From the NCBI RefSeq assembly GCF_026151205.1, contig NC_087076.1:11322902-11386901 (forward strand): 64,000 nucleotides of DNA, read 5' to 3'. A model generated the notes under the pieces. That model had not been told where the DNA came from. It saw only the letters and a list, made by a program, of their open reading frames with translations, and did not search any database. Of the stretch, positions 25,101-40,100 are shown in pieces. A program made the position numbers and the translations under genes. Every line of letters begins with the position of its first letter. Position 1 is the first letter of the stretch. The stretch comes from Bolinopsis microptera. Taxonomy: Eukaryota; Ctenophora; Tentaculata; Lobata; Bolinopsidae.

Positions 25101-28100
25101 AATATTTTGAAAGAATTATTTTAAAATTACTTGTTCCCCTGCCACTCCTTGTAATACTGATTAAGAACGTCGTACAAACTCTCGTAAATCATCTCCATGT
25201 CAATAAGCATAATATCATCACCACGTTCTATAGAGTTCTTCACGTCGTTTATTATCTTACATCTCTGAAATGAGGCACGTGGATCATAGCACCAACATTC
25301 TAACATAATGTGTGTAATGTATGATGAGGACAGCGTTCACAATACCTACCTAAGCTTTATTCAAGTTACATTCGAATGTAACACATTCAAACACAGTCGA
25401 CGAGTAGTAAGTATAATATGATAGTATGAATAATATGTTAAGATCATTGTCCTTTATATTACTCGATAGTGTACACTGTACAGACGTAAATAAATAGTTA
25501 AGTTATTGTCGTTCACTTTACGATTGTAATCTAGTTCACATCATATTTCACCCCACTCATTATTCAGCGCACGATTTGAGGTCAATACACTGCTTTCCCG
25601 TTGTAAAATAAAATATACAATTTTGCTTTGGGATCAAACAAACCTTAGTGTAGTCGGCATCATCTGGAAAGTCACTGTTGAACTTGATTTGTGGAGTTCG
25701 TCTGAAACAAATTAAACTATAAAAAATGGGTGAAAAATCCCAGCTCAGTGAGTTACCACTTTGAACTTTCCAGTATTCGGCGAGCAACTTTCACTCTAAT
25801 TCATTTCTATTGTTATCTCAAGCATTCAGCACTCAGCAGGTATGATATTATGTTGACAACAAGCTTACCCATGGATGTCATCTTTTTTGTATCTGTTTCT
25901 CAGCTCCTGATCAACTGTATCTATAGTAGTCTCCAGATTCGGGGTTACTATCAGAAGATACCGGCTTCCACTGAGGTAAACTCAATGTTAAAAAGTCAAT
26001 TATTGTCTCTAAAAAATAAAAAAACAAACACTGTAATTTAGTCTTCAGGTAAAGGAACAACATGTTTATTCATGCCAGGGCCAACTGAAACTAAAATCTC
26101 AAAATTGAAGTGTTTCAGCATTAGAGTCCGACTTAAAATTAAGAACAAATAAACCTCTCCAGTTTCTTAGAGTGTAGATTCTCTCTGATCATTGAAATAG
26201 TCTTAGGCTTCATTTCGTTCTGCACAATAAATCGTTTTTCAAACGCCTTCATGACCTTGGAGTTGGCATCACGACAAATTCCTCCAAAGTTTCTGTACAC
26301 TCCATTTAGGATGTCTCCCGAAGTTAAGAAACTATCCTTCTCCTCGGCCTTCCTACACAGATGTTTAACCTGCAATTTTAAAGATTAACTGTGGTGAAGA
26401 CTAAAAGTAGCATTAGAAAAATATCCCGTGTCTAGCTTTTATAATCAGTGGTAGGACTAAAATATATAACACCATTTATTTATTCACCAGCAGTATCATT
26501 TTTTAATTAAAAAACAAAAAAAACAAATTTCACAAACCAAGCAGTAAAAGTCCCGCAGACCAATGTAAGACTTAGTATCGTTTTTACTAAAGTCTTCATA
26601 GATCTCCATGTAGACTTCGGCGACTTTTCCCAACTGGTCCTTAAGCTAAAATATTATGAACATACGTTAATCATGAACTAAGAAATAGATTAAAATTTAG
26701 TTAGATAATAAAGTCAACAAAAACTGTAGCAAAATGTCCGAACAATAAATGCAAATTGCAAGACCATATAATATTATCATAACAGAGGATTGGTCTCAGG
26801 GACGATACATCTTATCAACTAATTAAAAGTTCTGAAATATACATTACCTTATCTCTCATGGATGTTTTGCATATTTCTATAGCTGTCGACTTCAGTTCTT
26901 CTAAATCGGGTAATTGTCTAGTCACGTAGAGCCCTCTGTTCATCTTAGCTGGGTCTAGGGACCAGTTCGATATTCCTGCAGAAAGTGTTATCCAGAATAC
27001 ACCAATATTTATTTCATGATCCATATCATACATAATTATAAATACTTTATATACACATAATAATATTACACTATATTAAAACTAACAGCTGTAATTTGTT
27101 ATCTTGTCATTGGTATTGTATATTTTACTCAGTCGGCCTATATACGATGTATAAACCAACTAAGTAAAATAGGCATAATTATTATAACAAGCATAGATAA
27201 AAGTTCTATGAAAATACTTTAAACTTTAAACTATGTATTATATCTCAATGTCTTAATAAATATAATTATTGTTTATGAATACTTAATTAAGCAACTTATG
27301 CTGCACCCACAGCAGCATACGAGTATTTTAACCTAGACTTTAACAATATTAAAGGAATTGATTTAATGTAGTTGGAGGAGTCCTAACTCTCCTCACGTCC
27401 GAAAATGGCCTTTCTCTTGTATCAAATATGTATTAAGAAACTTACCAATGAATCCTATTTTGGTCTGATCGGAGGAGCCACTGTTTTCTAGCAGGGAGTG
27501 TAAGGCTTTTAAAGGCATTTTCTTGGAATCCTCCGCAAGACCTATCTCATCCAGCACCACAACTGGCATTAACCTGGCCAGATAGAATACTTAATATACT
27601 GAATTTGTAAGAAATAAATAATATTTCTGATGAAAAAACAAAACTTAAGCAAGAAGAGAGTAGAGTACAGTAGAGTACAGTAGAGTACTGTAGAGTACAG
27701 TAGAGTACTGTACAGTAGAGTACAGTAGAGTACAGTAGAGTACAGTAGAGTACAGTAGAGTACTGTAGAGTACAGTACAGCACTGTAGAGTACAGTACAG
27801 TACAGTACAGTACAGTACAGTACAGTACAGTACAGTACAGTACTGTAGAGTACAGTACAGTACTGTAGAGTACAGTATTTCAACTTTACCTGCGGTTCTG
27901 AGTGTTATTTTCATCTGAGATAAACTTCTTCGCCGACTCAAACGTCCTTTCGATACCTTCAGCTTCTGATTGCGGCGAGCACTGAAAATAGGAGATCGTA
28001 TTACACAAATATTCCAAACTTTGTAGCAAACTTGTTATCTGACGCCACGTGGAATTATCCATTCTAATTGTAATCTAACAAAATATTGCTGAGAAAATAT

Positions 28101-31100
28101 TACATCACAAGACTAAGTTATCAGCATAATATTGAAATGAAAGTAGAGTAAAACATGTAATAACATTAGTAATGTGTGATGTAGCCGTCAGTTTGTGATA
28201 GTAAGTACCACTGGTTAGATGTGTAATGTGTATAAAATGTGTAACTTAATACAAATAACAGCCGTTCTTCAGAATAATGACAGTGTTTACGCGTGATAAA
28301 TGTACAAATATGCTCGTGAGCAGGAACACAGTGTATTCTACTAACATTTTACAAAAACGTTAGGAATATGTTGGGTATCTTATTAAACACTGTTTCATTA
28401 GACACTGTTTCATATTACATGTAAAAATCGGTATCACTGTCAGAAACTGACAGTAAAAATCAGCGATCCAAGAAAAAGTACGCTCTTAAATAGCCTGACT
28501 TCAGTTAGACTGGCGCTAAGAGAGCTTGTGACGAAGAGTAAAACGTAGCAAAAAAACTTACTTGGAACGAGGTCATGTGAATCTGACAGAGATGTTCGAG
28601 AAGTTGAGAGTTAGAGCTCAGTCCGGACATACAACCCTTGACGATAAGTTTAGCAAGACTCTTACTGCTGCCTGGGTGTCCCACTATAAACAGAGGAATG
28701 TTCAGCTCAATACACACCACCTGTAGAGATTGGAGTATTAGCGACTATTAAACTGATAAAGTAATCTTGATATTGTCACTTCTATCATTATAGCAAATCA
28801 GATGCTCTTAAAGCTCACCATCATAAAGATGTTTTCTCTAAGAGCCTCATTCTCAGCAACATCCTCCTGAAACCCAACACCAGAGTTGTGGAGCATCTCG
28901 TGTAGTAGGACTCGCTGGGTCCGGGTGATGGTATTTAGTAACTGGTGTCCTCTTACGTTAGGAAACGGGTTCCTGAGGCGAGCAGATGTTTTAATAAGTG
29001 TTTGTATGGTATTTTAAGGATGAAATAGACTATCCAAAAAGTAATGGTATTACTAGATTCACTGTTTGGAGTAGATAGGAAAAAAATTCGAACCGGAACA
29101 TCAAATTTCTAAAGTTCTAACGAGGATACAGCTTCCAGCTCATTTCACTTTGAAAAAGGAGACAAACCTAAAGTACGGAGCAACAAGATCAAGGTACTCC
29201 ACCCTCGCACTTATTCTGACATAGTAGCACACTCCAATAGCATTGATAGCTGATATAACTACCAGTGGGAAGTCAGATAAGTTATAGTTATCAGCCGTTC
29301 CAGCTTTGGCCGCTTGATCTTTAGCTAACTCAGCAAATATGGGGGTCATTTTCATGAACCATTTGAAAACCTGAGAAAATAAAGGATAATTATTAATTGG
29401 AATGTCTTCAAAGCTTCAAGCAACGCTGTAACACTCTTAATTGTAACTGAAGTAACAAATTCAGTAACTATGGTGACAATGGTAACGTAGAACATTCAGA
29501 AGTCATCATTAAACCTTAGAACTACCAATAACTTTTTACAGAATGAAGTTTAGACAAATGGATTAAAAGGTATCCAAAAAGTACATGTCTTGCAAGACTT
29601 TTGAAACACCCTGTACTATTCAGTTATTTCAGATCAGGCACCTCTATAAATCTGTTGACATCTCTGAGAGACACGAAGCTGCACTGATCGGTCCGAGTTC
29701 TGAGAACATCTTGACAACCGGAAATAATGTCAACCAGTCCCCAGCAGGAAGCTCTCGTTAATAGATTCCTCAGATAAACTAGACTTTATTATCAGTGTGA
29801 TGTACTGTTTTTCTGAAATAATACGAGTATTTAGTCCACAGACGAGGGTACCGAAATACAAACTCTAACCGTTTTTAGGTTTTTATGGGGTGATGGTAAG
29901 CGCAGCGCAATTAGCGAACTTCATTGTAAAGTTGTAATTATAGCGGAATTATATTACTATGGAGTTTTGAATCACAAGTGACCAAATAGGCAAATAAAAC
30001 AGTTGCAATACCAGTAGTGTTATCCATGGAACCAAAGTCCCAAATGAGGGGTTTCAAGGAGGGAGGGAGAGGGTGAACTCTGTAGACAAGTTCTCGGAGA
30101 GGGATGTCTCCGATACGATCTACCACATCTGCTTCTCCAGTTCTATAACCTAACCCTGCTTTCTTCAGCAGCTCAATCATGTCCTGGTAAATAAAACAAT
30201 TGAAATTGACCCGAATGTTTCTGGTATTTTAGGGAAATTCCAGAAGCAAAAATTGAAATTGACGATTCTTCATTCTTCCATATACCGCAAGTTTGAAAGG
30301 TCAAACATTAAAATTGTAGTTGACTGGCCAACTTTATGAAATAATAATAAGAAAGATTCTGGACTAACCGGTGTGTGTTTTCTGTATGGATTGACAGCTG
30401 CGATGAATCGAATGGATGAGTTGATTCTGCGGCCATTGATGGTGTGGTTACACATGATCTCTCTGATCAGATCAATCTCTGATGTAGCATTGGCTTCGTC
30501 AAAGAAGACAATGGTTTCGAACTTTTCATCAATACCCTTGTTGAACAAAGCCTGTTCCTCTGCCTCTGCTATTTTAGCACTTATCATTGCTGATGTTATG
30601 CCGCCGTGCACTCTCAATGTTATAAGATTATTGACATTCTCCGGAACATTTTCCTCTTCATACTTGCTCAAAACACTCTGTTTAATGATGTCGCACATGA
30701 AGGCAATCAGTCTGGTTTTACCACATCCCGTCTCCCCCATGATCACCACCGGAATGTTTGATCTCATTCTCATATGTATCGCTAGAATCTTGATCGTGTT
30801 ATCCAATGTTAGTTGGTAATCAACAGCTGCTTTAACTTTACCATATCTCAGATCAAGGACAGATTCCAGTTTGTTCATCAACAACTCTGGAGTGTAAGCG
30901 CTGTAATCATCTTTAAATGTTACCCTCTGACCTCGGAGTCTACCCAACAAATCCTGGTTCATAAAGTCTTTAACTCTGATCTCATCGGTGACCACGTCTA
31001 CAAGGTCACCAGGAGCTTGGATCTTGAAGCCGATGAAGGTGAAACTCATTCCGTCGTTGTTAAAGAAGAGGTAAGGATGGAATGTTTTGTCCCATAGTTT

Positions 31101-34100
31101 CTCCAGAGCGTGTTCCTCCAGGACGTCAGCTCCTTCGCTGATATTAAGAGATCTTGTTGCAAACTCTTCGCTCATCGTGATCATGAACTTCACTACGAAA
31201 GCGTTGAACTGAGCCCCGAGCTCTGGAGCTAGGATTGTGTTAGTAAAACTGCAGTTCTCGTAGCAGAGCAGCTGTGTGTTGAGGAAGCAGACGAAGTTAT
31301 CAAGTTCTCGCCATGATGGGTCCTTTATCTTTACAAATCTCAAGAAGAGATCAACACATCCTTCTTCGTGTTCAGTTCCGATCAGTGGCTGTGGGGATTT
31401 TATATATTTAATAGAGTAAAAGGTTAACGTAAGCTAAGGGTATATTGCTATACAAAACGTTCAATGATTATGATAGGTTCTGACGTAGAGAATACAATAA
31501 CTATTAAATGGAAGATCTTAATACGGAACACCCAAACAAAAATGTAAAATAGTAATCATGTAATAAAAGTAATTTTAAAGTATTAAATGCAATAAACAAT
31601 TTCTTATTCAACTTCTTTATCAATCACGAAACTGAACTAACATTGGCAAAGGAGAAGGTAAAGTTAGCCATGGTGCCTTCAGTAAGGCGGTACTGCAGCA
31701 AGTATTGATAGACCCTTTGCCACTTTTCTGATTTGAACTGTTTTGCCTGACAAATTTTAAATATTATTTTAGATAGGGTAATGCAACTATTCAAGGTTTA
31801 ATAAATAAAAAGTGCTAAATTTACAAGATATATCAACATGATTTAAAAATAAATAATTCGTATTAAATCATACCTCCAGAAGCGTCTGATTATGTTGTGT
31901 TGTCTGTTTAGTTCTGTAAATATCCAGCGATTGTTGGGGACTCAGACAGTCGTAGACAGGCAAGAAGTTTGTGAAGTCTATGGGGAAGTTGCGGATAAAG
32001 GGTCCAGAGGAGAAGAGGCCCTCAATAAGGACGTAGTCACCATTGAATGGTCTAAAAACTCTGCCCGCACTGTCTGTTATCTTCTTTAGAATCAGCAACT
32101 GCAAAAATATTGCAACATATTGTACATTGTTTTGATAAGTGGTTTTCATGCTTAAAACTTACAAATCCTATTACAAAACTGATTTTAATGTTTCAAGACA
32201 AGAGCAAAATCCTAATAATCATGGGAAAATAATATGTTAAAAATAAATACCTCGAAAATAAAAACGTCAGCCCCCTCTCGAACAGAAGGTGATACATCAA
32301 CCAAGTACATGGTATTCCTGACAGGATCTCTTTTGTGGCTCAGAAACTCTTTAACGATGATATTCCGATCACAATCCCGCTTGTGTATGGGAACACAGCA
32401 TAAGGTGTACTGCTTGGCAAACTCGTCCAGAATTAGGTTTGCTTTTCTTGTTTTTCCGTTTCCGGACCCTTCGGACTGAATAAGTCTTCCAGACAGTCTG
32501 TTTGGATCGCATCTGCATTGATCATTCTGTAGGATTGTCTTTTCTGTGAACTCTTTTATTCTCCTGATGTCTCCAAGTGGTACCTGTTTGTGGCGGGACA
32601 CGTAAGAAGACGCTATCTCACTTGGAACGTTCTCCACAGTAATCACCAGTAAGAGGTAGTTGAGCCGTGCTGATGTGCTGTTTTTAGACAACCTCTCGTA
32701 CTCGTCCACAAAGTGTTTGTTCAGCTGATAGGACAGCTTCTCAGGGCTGACTAGACAGTTTATTTGTCTGAAGTTGTTTGAAAATATGGCTCGTCGGAGG
32801 AAGACGCTAATTTGTTCTTCTGTAGTGTCCTGTGTGCAACAGAGGACCTCCTCCGCAGTGGGTACTCGGTTAGCGTGCATAAACAGAGACAGAACACATC
32901 TGAACATGTCTCGAGCAGGAACTTTCAGCAGAGTTATCATTCCACGTCCAAGATCGTAATCTTTTAGAACCCCCTTGTCTTCTTTTCTTTTTTGCATTAG
33001 TGTTGTCAGTATTTTCCCCAGTTGGTCTATGCTCAGCCTGAAAAATTAGGGTTTAACGTTTCTTAATTCTTACACAAATAGTTTTTGTTTTGACCGTTGA
33101 ATTTGTTGAAATGAAAATTGTCCCTCTAGGCTCTAACTTGACAACCTGGATTTTATGTCAAAAAAATGTTTTAAAATATATCATGTTATCCTTAAATTGC
33201 AGTAATTCTAGATATTATGTCATGGTTCTGAATATAATATTGTGTCAATAAAAGCGCTTCTTAAGAAAATGAAGTCATATTATCTGCGTCACTCTCTGTC
33301 AGTCTTATAAACTTACAAATCTCTTTCGTGAGTGCTTTCAAATTCTTCTTGGATAATGTATATCTGCCTCTTCACATCTTCCATTACGACCTGCAGATAT
33401 AACATTGTTACTGCAACTGTATCGAGGTGATATGAGACTTTTCCAGATTTCAATTAACATCTAGAATGACATTTTTTTGTTGAAAATGTGGAATTTTTAA
33501 GATTATCATCAATAGAAAATGAATTATTCGAAAAAGTTGACAAAATGTGAAGTACATATTCCATAAAAGATGATACTCATTATTCTTTCGGACATATACC
33601 TGAGGGCTAATAGCCTGTAGAAGGATCAGGGTCTCATGGTAATAAGAGGGTGGCTCGTCCTCCTTGAACACACTGAGCTTGTTTCTTAGATACAGCAGCT
33701 GGAGTCTAGTAAAATTTGTAAGAGCTGCATATTCTCGGATCTTATCCTCTATTTTGTTCTTTTCTTCTTCCAACTGAACAATAAAACGTTGGTAATGGTA
33801 ATTAATTGGGGCAGAGTTAAGATATCCATAATTGTAATCTAAAAACGTAGTTTATAAAGAGCAAAATAAACTATTTAATGTACAGCAGGGTGTCATAATT
33901 ATTGGCGCGTAGACAATTTTGCGTGAAATTTTAGCTTACCCAAGCTTTTAGAAACGATTATTACTTGACTTCTAAGGGTCAGTTTCCTATGCAGTTTTGA
34001 TCATTGGAGAGATAATCCTTTATACTACAGTTCAGTCTAAAAACGAAGTTCGAAAGAAGTTATTGTAAGCACCTGATGAAGCATATCTTTGTGCAGTTTG

Positions 34101-37100
34101 TTGACATCTTCCCAAGCTTGGGCTGGTTCCTTGAAATCTCGCTCGTACACCCATTTCTGATAGTTAGCATGTCCACACTCATTAAGCTCCTTGTACACAT
34201 CACAGATCTGTGTCAACTTACCAAACACCTGACAATTGTGAATAAGTAAATTATTTGTTCCATCAGGGGTGTCTAAGATGGCTCGGGTAGCGGGGACATT
34301 TTAGCTACGTAGTCTTTAAAGTTACCGTTTTGGGTGTTCTATAAACTTGACACCGAAAAAGACAATTCTTATGAGCCAAATATTTATGTGCAATAATTGG
34401 ACAATATAAAGAAGTGAGCTTTAGAGTGAAGCTCACAGCCCTATTATAGTTAAAAAGAAGGCCACAAAAGGAGGCTACTATTTAACTATCTTAAATCATT
34501 AATGTTGAGTATAATAGAATAAATTGTACATTATCTTTTGACATCTTGAATTTAAAATCTATGGGAATCCATATATCATATAGATTTAAGTATACATGTA
34601 CAGTATACTTTAATCTATATATATGGATGCCCATATGTATGTATACTAATATTCAGTTTTATACAGGCCTTTGCCACATTAGCTACCGCAGATAATACAA
34701 AGTGGCCTACAAAACTTCAGAATATCAGTGAATTTTGGCTGGCATGCCATACGATTAAACTGTGCATCTATAACTAAGCTGACAAAGGGGGAAATGGATG
34801 ATGGGGGAACTGCCAAGATACCTGGGTGAAGCTGAGGACTTTCTCGTGATAATTCTGCTGTCCGCTAATCAGCACCAATTTATCGTTTAGTTCCTTCAGA
34901 TCTTTGTACTTCAAGTGTTTTGTATCCCCACTTTCGTACACTATCTCAGCTTTCATCAAGTCGTCGATCTTACGCTGTAAATTGTAGACGTGAGGGGTTG
35001 GATACAGAATGACATTGACTTTATTTAACACTTTTGTTGTGTGCTAACTGGCTGTAACAGAGATTTAAATCGTCCAAAAATCTATAAGTTCAAGTAACCT
35101 CTTCAAAAAAGTCAGAGAGTCCTGTTCGTTTCTGATTGCACCCAACAATGAAGCGTCCATATGCCTTCATGTTTTCAACTTGAGATATTGAACTCTTAGT
35201 CGTGTCAGTCTGTAAATCTTGCATTTCTTTAAACCACTTCAGATTTTCTGTCACATCAATCTGGAAAAGTTATAATTGTTAAACACAACAATTTTGAGAG
35301 CCGTAAAGGTTGCCCCATAAATTATGATGTCTAAATAGATTTATAATCATCAAAAGCGTTCAAATATAATATTTATCAATCATTGATCTTGGCGAGGAAA
35401 AAACGAACCAGCCTATCTGTGATCTGAGTATCTCCCTCGACAAACTTGTACATCTTATCAAACGCTCTCTGAAAGTCGGAGAACTGGCCGTCAGATCTGA
35501 CATCAAACACCAGAGGACGGATAGCGAGTATGATACGATGCAGACCCGACAGTCTGTCAGATGTGGCAGCGTCCTCCAGGGTATTTGCCAGATCAATGAA
35601 TGTCCCGATGTCCTTCTCATCTGGGATTGTAGACATGATTGCAATTGTAATATTACACTTACAGATACTGTCCAGGTAACAATCAATGTGGGGAACACAA
35701 ATGAAGATTGAAAAAATCTTCATTAAGAAGTGTTAACAGTATCATAAGTCCTGATCAAACCTTTAGCTATCTCCTTGATCCAAGTAATAAGCTCCTGACT
35801 CTTTGCAAAGCCGTTCACCAGTTCCCGAGTATCTCGTAGCTTGTAGAAGAACCTCAGGTCTAAATGCGCGTCCACAACAGAGAGTGCCTCCTCAAACTGC
35901 TCTTTGCAAACCTGAGGTTTTTAGTTGTGAAGATTTGCGGAATTACTTATTTTCACAAAAATTGCTGCATAAATTTTGAAATTAATCATGAAGAAATGTT
36001 TAATATTACCGTTTTGCGGAGTTTTTCGACATCCTTCCAGACTGTTGTTATATTGAGCGTCTTCTTGATCAAGTCAAGACTCTCAAAAGAACTTTTCAGA
36101 TCAGATAAAATAATCTCCAGCTTTTTAAAAGTGTTGTCTGATATTCTCTCTGGGTACAAGTCTGAGACAGCGTGGCAAATGTGCAACAAATCTTTCCTAA
36201 CTTCCCCATATGTGCCATACACTGTGTGATTAAAGATCTTCTTGATCTCAGATTGTAGGATTTGTTCGGATCCGATATTCTCAATAATTCCGCGGAGTTT
36301 AGAAAATGCTGGCTCATAAGCCTGTAAATGGTTAGTCGATAGATAACTTTGTACAGAACGTTTAAGTACTCAGTAAGCATGTAATATTTCAATAATTCCG
36401 TTTTGCTGTATTATATTGACACTGGCAATTCTATGATGGCTAGTAGTTTATCGCGTCAAAACTAAAAAACAACATGAATTAAATAAACAATTAACTTTAC
36501 CTTGATCACGAGGTCAGTAAGAAGATCGTCTCTATTACACTGTTCAGGTTCGGTCTCATTGAATTGCCTTGTTATCAATATCCCATAAAGCCTGCAATCC
36601 GCAACCATCTTCACATACCGTAAAGTTAAAATTTGAGCGTCCGATAAATTGCTAAAACATCCTCGCCTCAGTACTTTAAATCTCCTACTGTCTGTTCGGG
36701 TCCAGAGGTCTTTGATCTTCATTTTAGAGAAATGCTCGAGCGCAGGAATTGTATTTCTCACGTCAATGCCTGGAAGTGGATTAGAGGGTGAAACGTACGG
36801 CGTATCCCTATTTCCTAGAGAGAAATTCACTGCTAGTTAGTAGTTAGTACTAACTACGGTCATAGCTCAGACAAGGCTGGTCGGTCGGAGGTCGGTCGGG
36901 CGCCGGTCGGCGGTAGGTGAACGCCGGTCGGAGGTCGGTCGGAGGTTGGACCGGCGTTCACCTACCGCCGACCGGCGCCCGACCGACCTCCGACCGACCA
37001 GCCTTGTCTGAGCTATGACCCTAATATATACTATACCTCTATACTATAAGGGAACAGTACTAAGAGTTCTGCAAAAATTCATCAAACTGCTAAAAACGTA

Positions 37101-40100
37101 AGCCTGGGCATATCGTCCTATTAACTTGGCTACGGATGGCCATTTCTGAATTAAGGGAGGACAATCAGGCAATCAATGTATTCAATTTTAGATTTTATTC
37201 GGGTGTAACGTCTCAGTTCTATGACTCAAGAAATGTTTGACCCGCATAAGCAGAAAAGGATGATGATAATGTATGTTAACTCTTGTTTTCATTCATATCC
37301 ATTACACGACACATCCCTCCGTCGTCGTGTGCTTCGACTATTCAACAGGCCTAAAGTCATTTCATTTAGGAAATTCAGCTTTAATCACTTCATAACGTGA
37401 ATGTTTCAATTGCAAAAAAGAACGGAACCTTACTTTTGTTCTTCCCGAAGGATTCAATCAGTAAATGACAATTGCGAAGAATCATCTGAAATTCCCCAAA
37501 TTCTGTTGCCACCTCAGTAAACACCGCCTGAAACATTTTATAGATATCGAATGATGTTTACGTTGTGATGGAAAATGGACATAACTCGGCAAACAACTTA
37601 TTGTTCGTTTGAAGTGGGACTTCAAAAAGTGTGCATAAAATCCAATGTTATCTTGTTTTAACTTTCATGAGTACCATTAGCTAGATATAACGCTAAGTTG
37701 CATGTTTACCAAATATAAAATAATATTGATAAATTCTTCAAATACGACTTATGATTTCTAAGTCTATCAGAGTAAAAATAGGAATAACCCGAATTCCCAG
37801 AGACTACTTAATTAGAGAAAAACCTTGATATCAGTCGCAGGAACTTTAACAACTTTCGTAACCAAGAATTGAAATCGATTGTTAATTTGGCTATTCTCGT
37901 CAATCAACTTTTCTAGAATCTGTAAAGTCATATCTCTGGAACGGATATCTTCGTAACTATCTTTAAGTGTCTCTTTAGCGTCTTTAACGACATCGTTATT
38001 TTTGAACTCTGACAGCTCAAAAATCATCTCCCATGGAAAGTAGTTAGTTGAGTTAGTATCAGATACTAAAAGGTGGCTGTAATTCACCCCAGTAGGAAAC
38101 TTTCGCAAGAGGATTTCTCTCAACGCCTTAATAAAACCCTTTGATGAGTTATAGAACCTTTGGTTATCTTTCAAATATATTATGATGAAGGATTGTAAGG
38201 TGTCTATCATCACATTGATCATTTTTTGAGGAACTTTCACTTCGTCTAGGAATGAATCATCTTCGATTAGCTTCTTTTTATCTTCGTCCTGTGTGAGAAA
38301 TAGTTTAAGATTACCGTAAATAATGGATTACCTTAGGTTAAGTCTTAAGAACACTTATCACTTGTCATTTAACCTATAAAGTAAGAAGTAAGTCTACTCT
38401 TCAAGTTTTAACTTTTTAATGAGGTCTGGCCACGAAAATCTACATTTAGTTCTAAAGCAAAACAAAACTTAGCAAGACATCCGCGACATGAATATTATCG
38501 ATGTGGATTCTGGTGGGAGGTGAGGCATATTCGTTGACACGTGAGAGCAATTAACCAATCAGTTTCCATTATTGACCAATCAAAACCAAGAATCACTGGA
38601 CACTGTCACATTATAAAGTATGCCTCACCTCCCCACCAGAATAGGATTGGAAAATTCACAGAAAATGAGAAGATATTATTTATTTGGTATTGCTCACATC
38701 TTTGTTGTTCATGAAAATTCTGAATCTTTCCAGAATGAATTTCTCAGCTTCAGCTTGATAATTATCGTCATAGAGCTCATCTTTATTTTCCGATAAAGGC
38801 GTAGTTTTGAGGACTCCCTCGAATAGAGTCGTCCACCAAGTGAGCTGTAGAATGTGATTGTAAAATTCTAAAAACTAAAAAACATTAACATAATATAAAT
38901 TATAATTTCCCTCGATCATTAAAACGAGTTTGCAGATATTTGTGATCATAAAAGGAAATGATAGAGAAAAGGAAATGATAGAGACGTTAATAAAGTTAGG
39001 ATAAGACTAACTGGCAGGGAGTTTAAGAGCGCAGAATGAACGTCTTTGATGGGGCTCTTCCACTTGATTGTAGAGATGATGTAACATTGCCAGAAACCCG
39101 AGAAAATGCTTGCTGCAATTCTAAACCAGCTCTCATCTTTAGCAGTCCCTCCAAAAATCGCACTGTATGCAATTGAGCTCCTAGTTTCTCTTTTACTAAC
39201 GTTTCTTCTCATTGTATACTCATGAAGCCTTCTACCCCATCGGTCAAGAATCTGCTCTAGATTTTCTGTCACATTTATACTGTCTCTGGAATGTGATATC
39301 AATAAGAAAATTGAGAATTTACTGTTCAGTTTGTATAATCGGAACCTTCTATTATATGTATTTGTGTGGTCTCTACAAATATACAGAGAAAAATCGAATA
39401 TGGCACCTAAGTGTTTTTAACTTACAGGTTATAAAGAACATGTTTAGATATCAGCTTTGCAGCAGCTTTAATGCTCTTTTCCTGCGAATAACATAATTAC
39501 AACGAACAACGAAGGACTTCCCATACAAGTTGGGATCATCGCCATCAACCTTTTAGTTAATGACGATAATCGTCCATCGCCTTACAAATAAGCTCGTTTT
39601 ATAGCATTTTAACTCATTTTTCATCAAATCTCCTACTTCCATAATAATAATTTCCTGAAGATGTAATTTACTTATTTACCGTCATCATGGATGAGCTCAC
39701 AAATGATTCTATGTCCCAGTTTCTGACGCAACTGACGATCAGGTCCACAGAAACATCTTTTGGATAGGTTTGCACAAGATATGTTAGCCCGCTAAGATCT
39801 GCCGACCTAGCACAGAACTTCAGCAGACCAGACACCTTTTTCAAATACTCTTTGCTTTCAACAAAGAAATCTCTGTCACTGAAGAGTGATTGGATAAAAT
39901 ACAGAAAAGTTGATCAATTTGATATGTAATCCATAGGTCATACAGACAGATTCAGTATGACGATATCGATACGTCATGTAATATATAAAGTTACAAGGTG
40001 CTGCTGAAATATGATTCTTAAACAACTTATAATTTGATACAAAACTAACAGTGGGAATCTGGCATCATCAAAGTGATCGTTAAAGCGATGTCCCATCATA

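Noticed and set aside
27547-27941. Minus-strand ORFs of repeated YCTVLYSTVLYC text
   Set aside because: They arise because the AGTAC minisatellite lacks stops in several frames. No biological protein is supported.
29560-29625. Short mariner-like terminus AAACACCCTGTA in an RNF213 intron
   Set aside because: Only one short end is visible and no partner or target duplication was found.
30373-31097. Two plus-strand ORFs of 148 and 94 codons
   Set aside because: Shadows of the 1,020-bp AAA exon on the minus strand.
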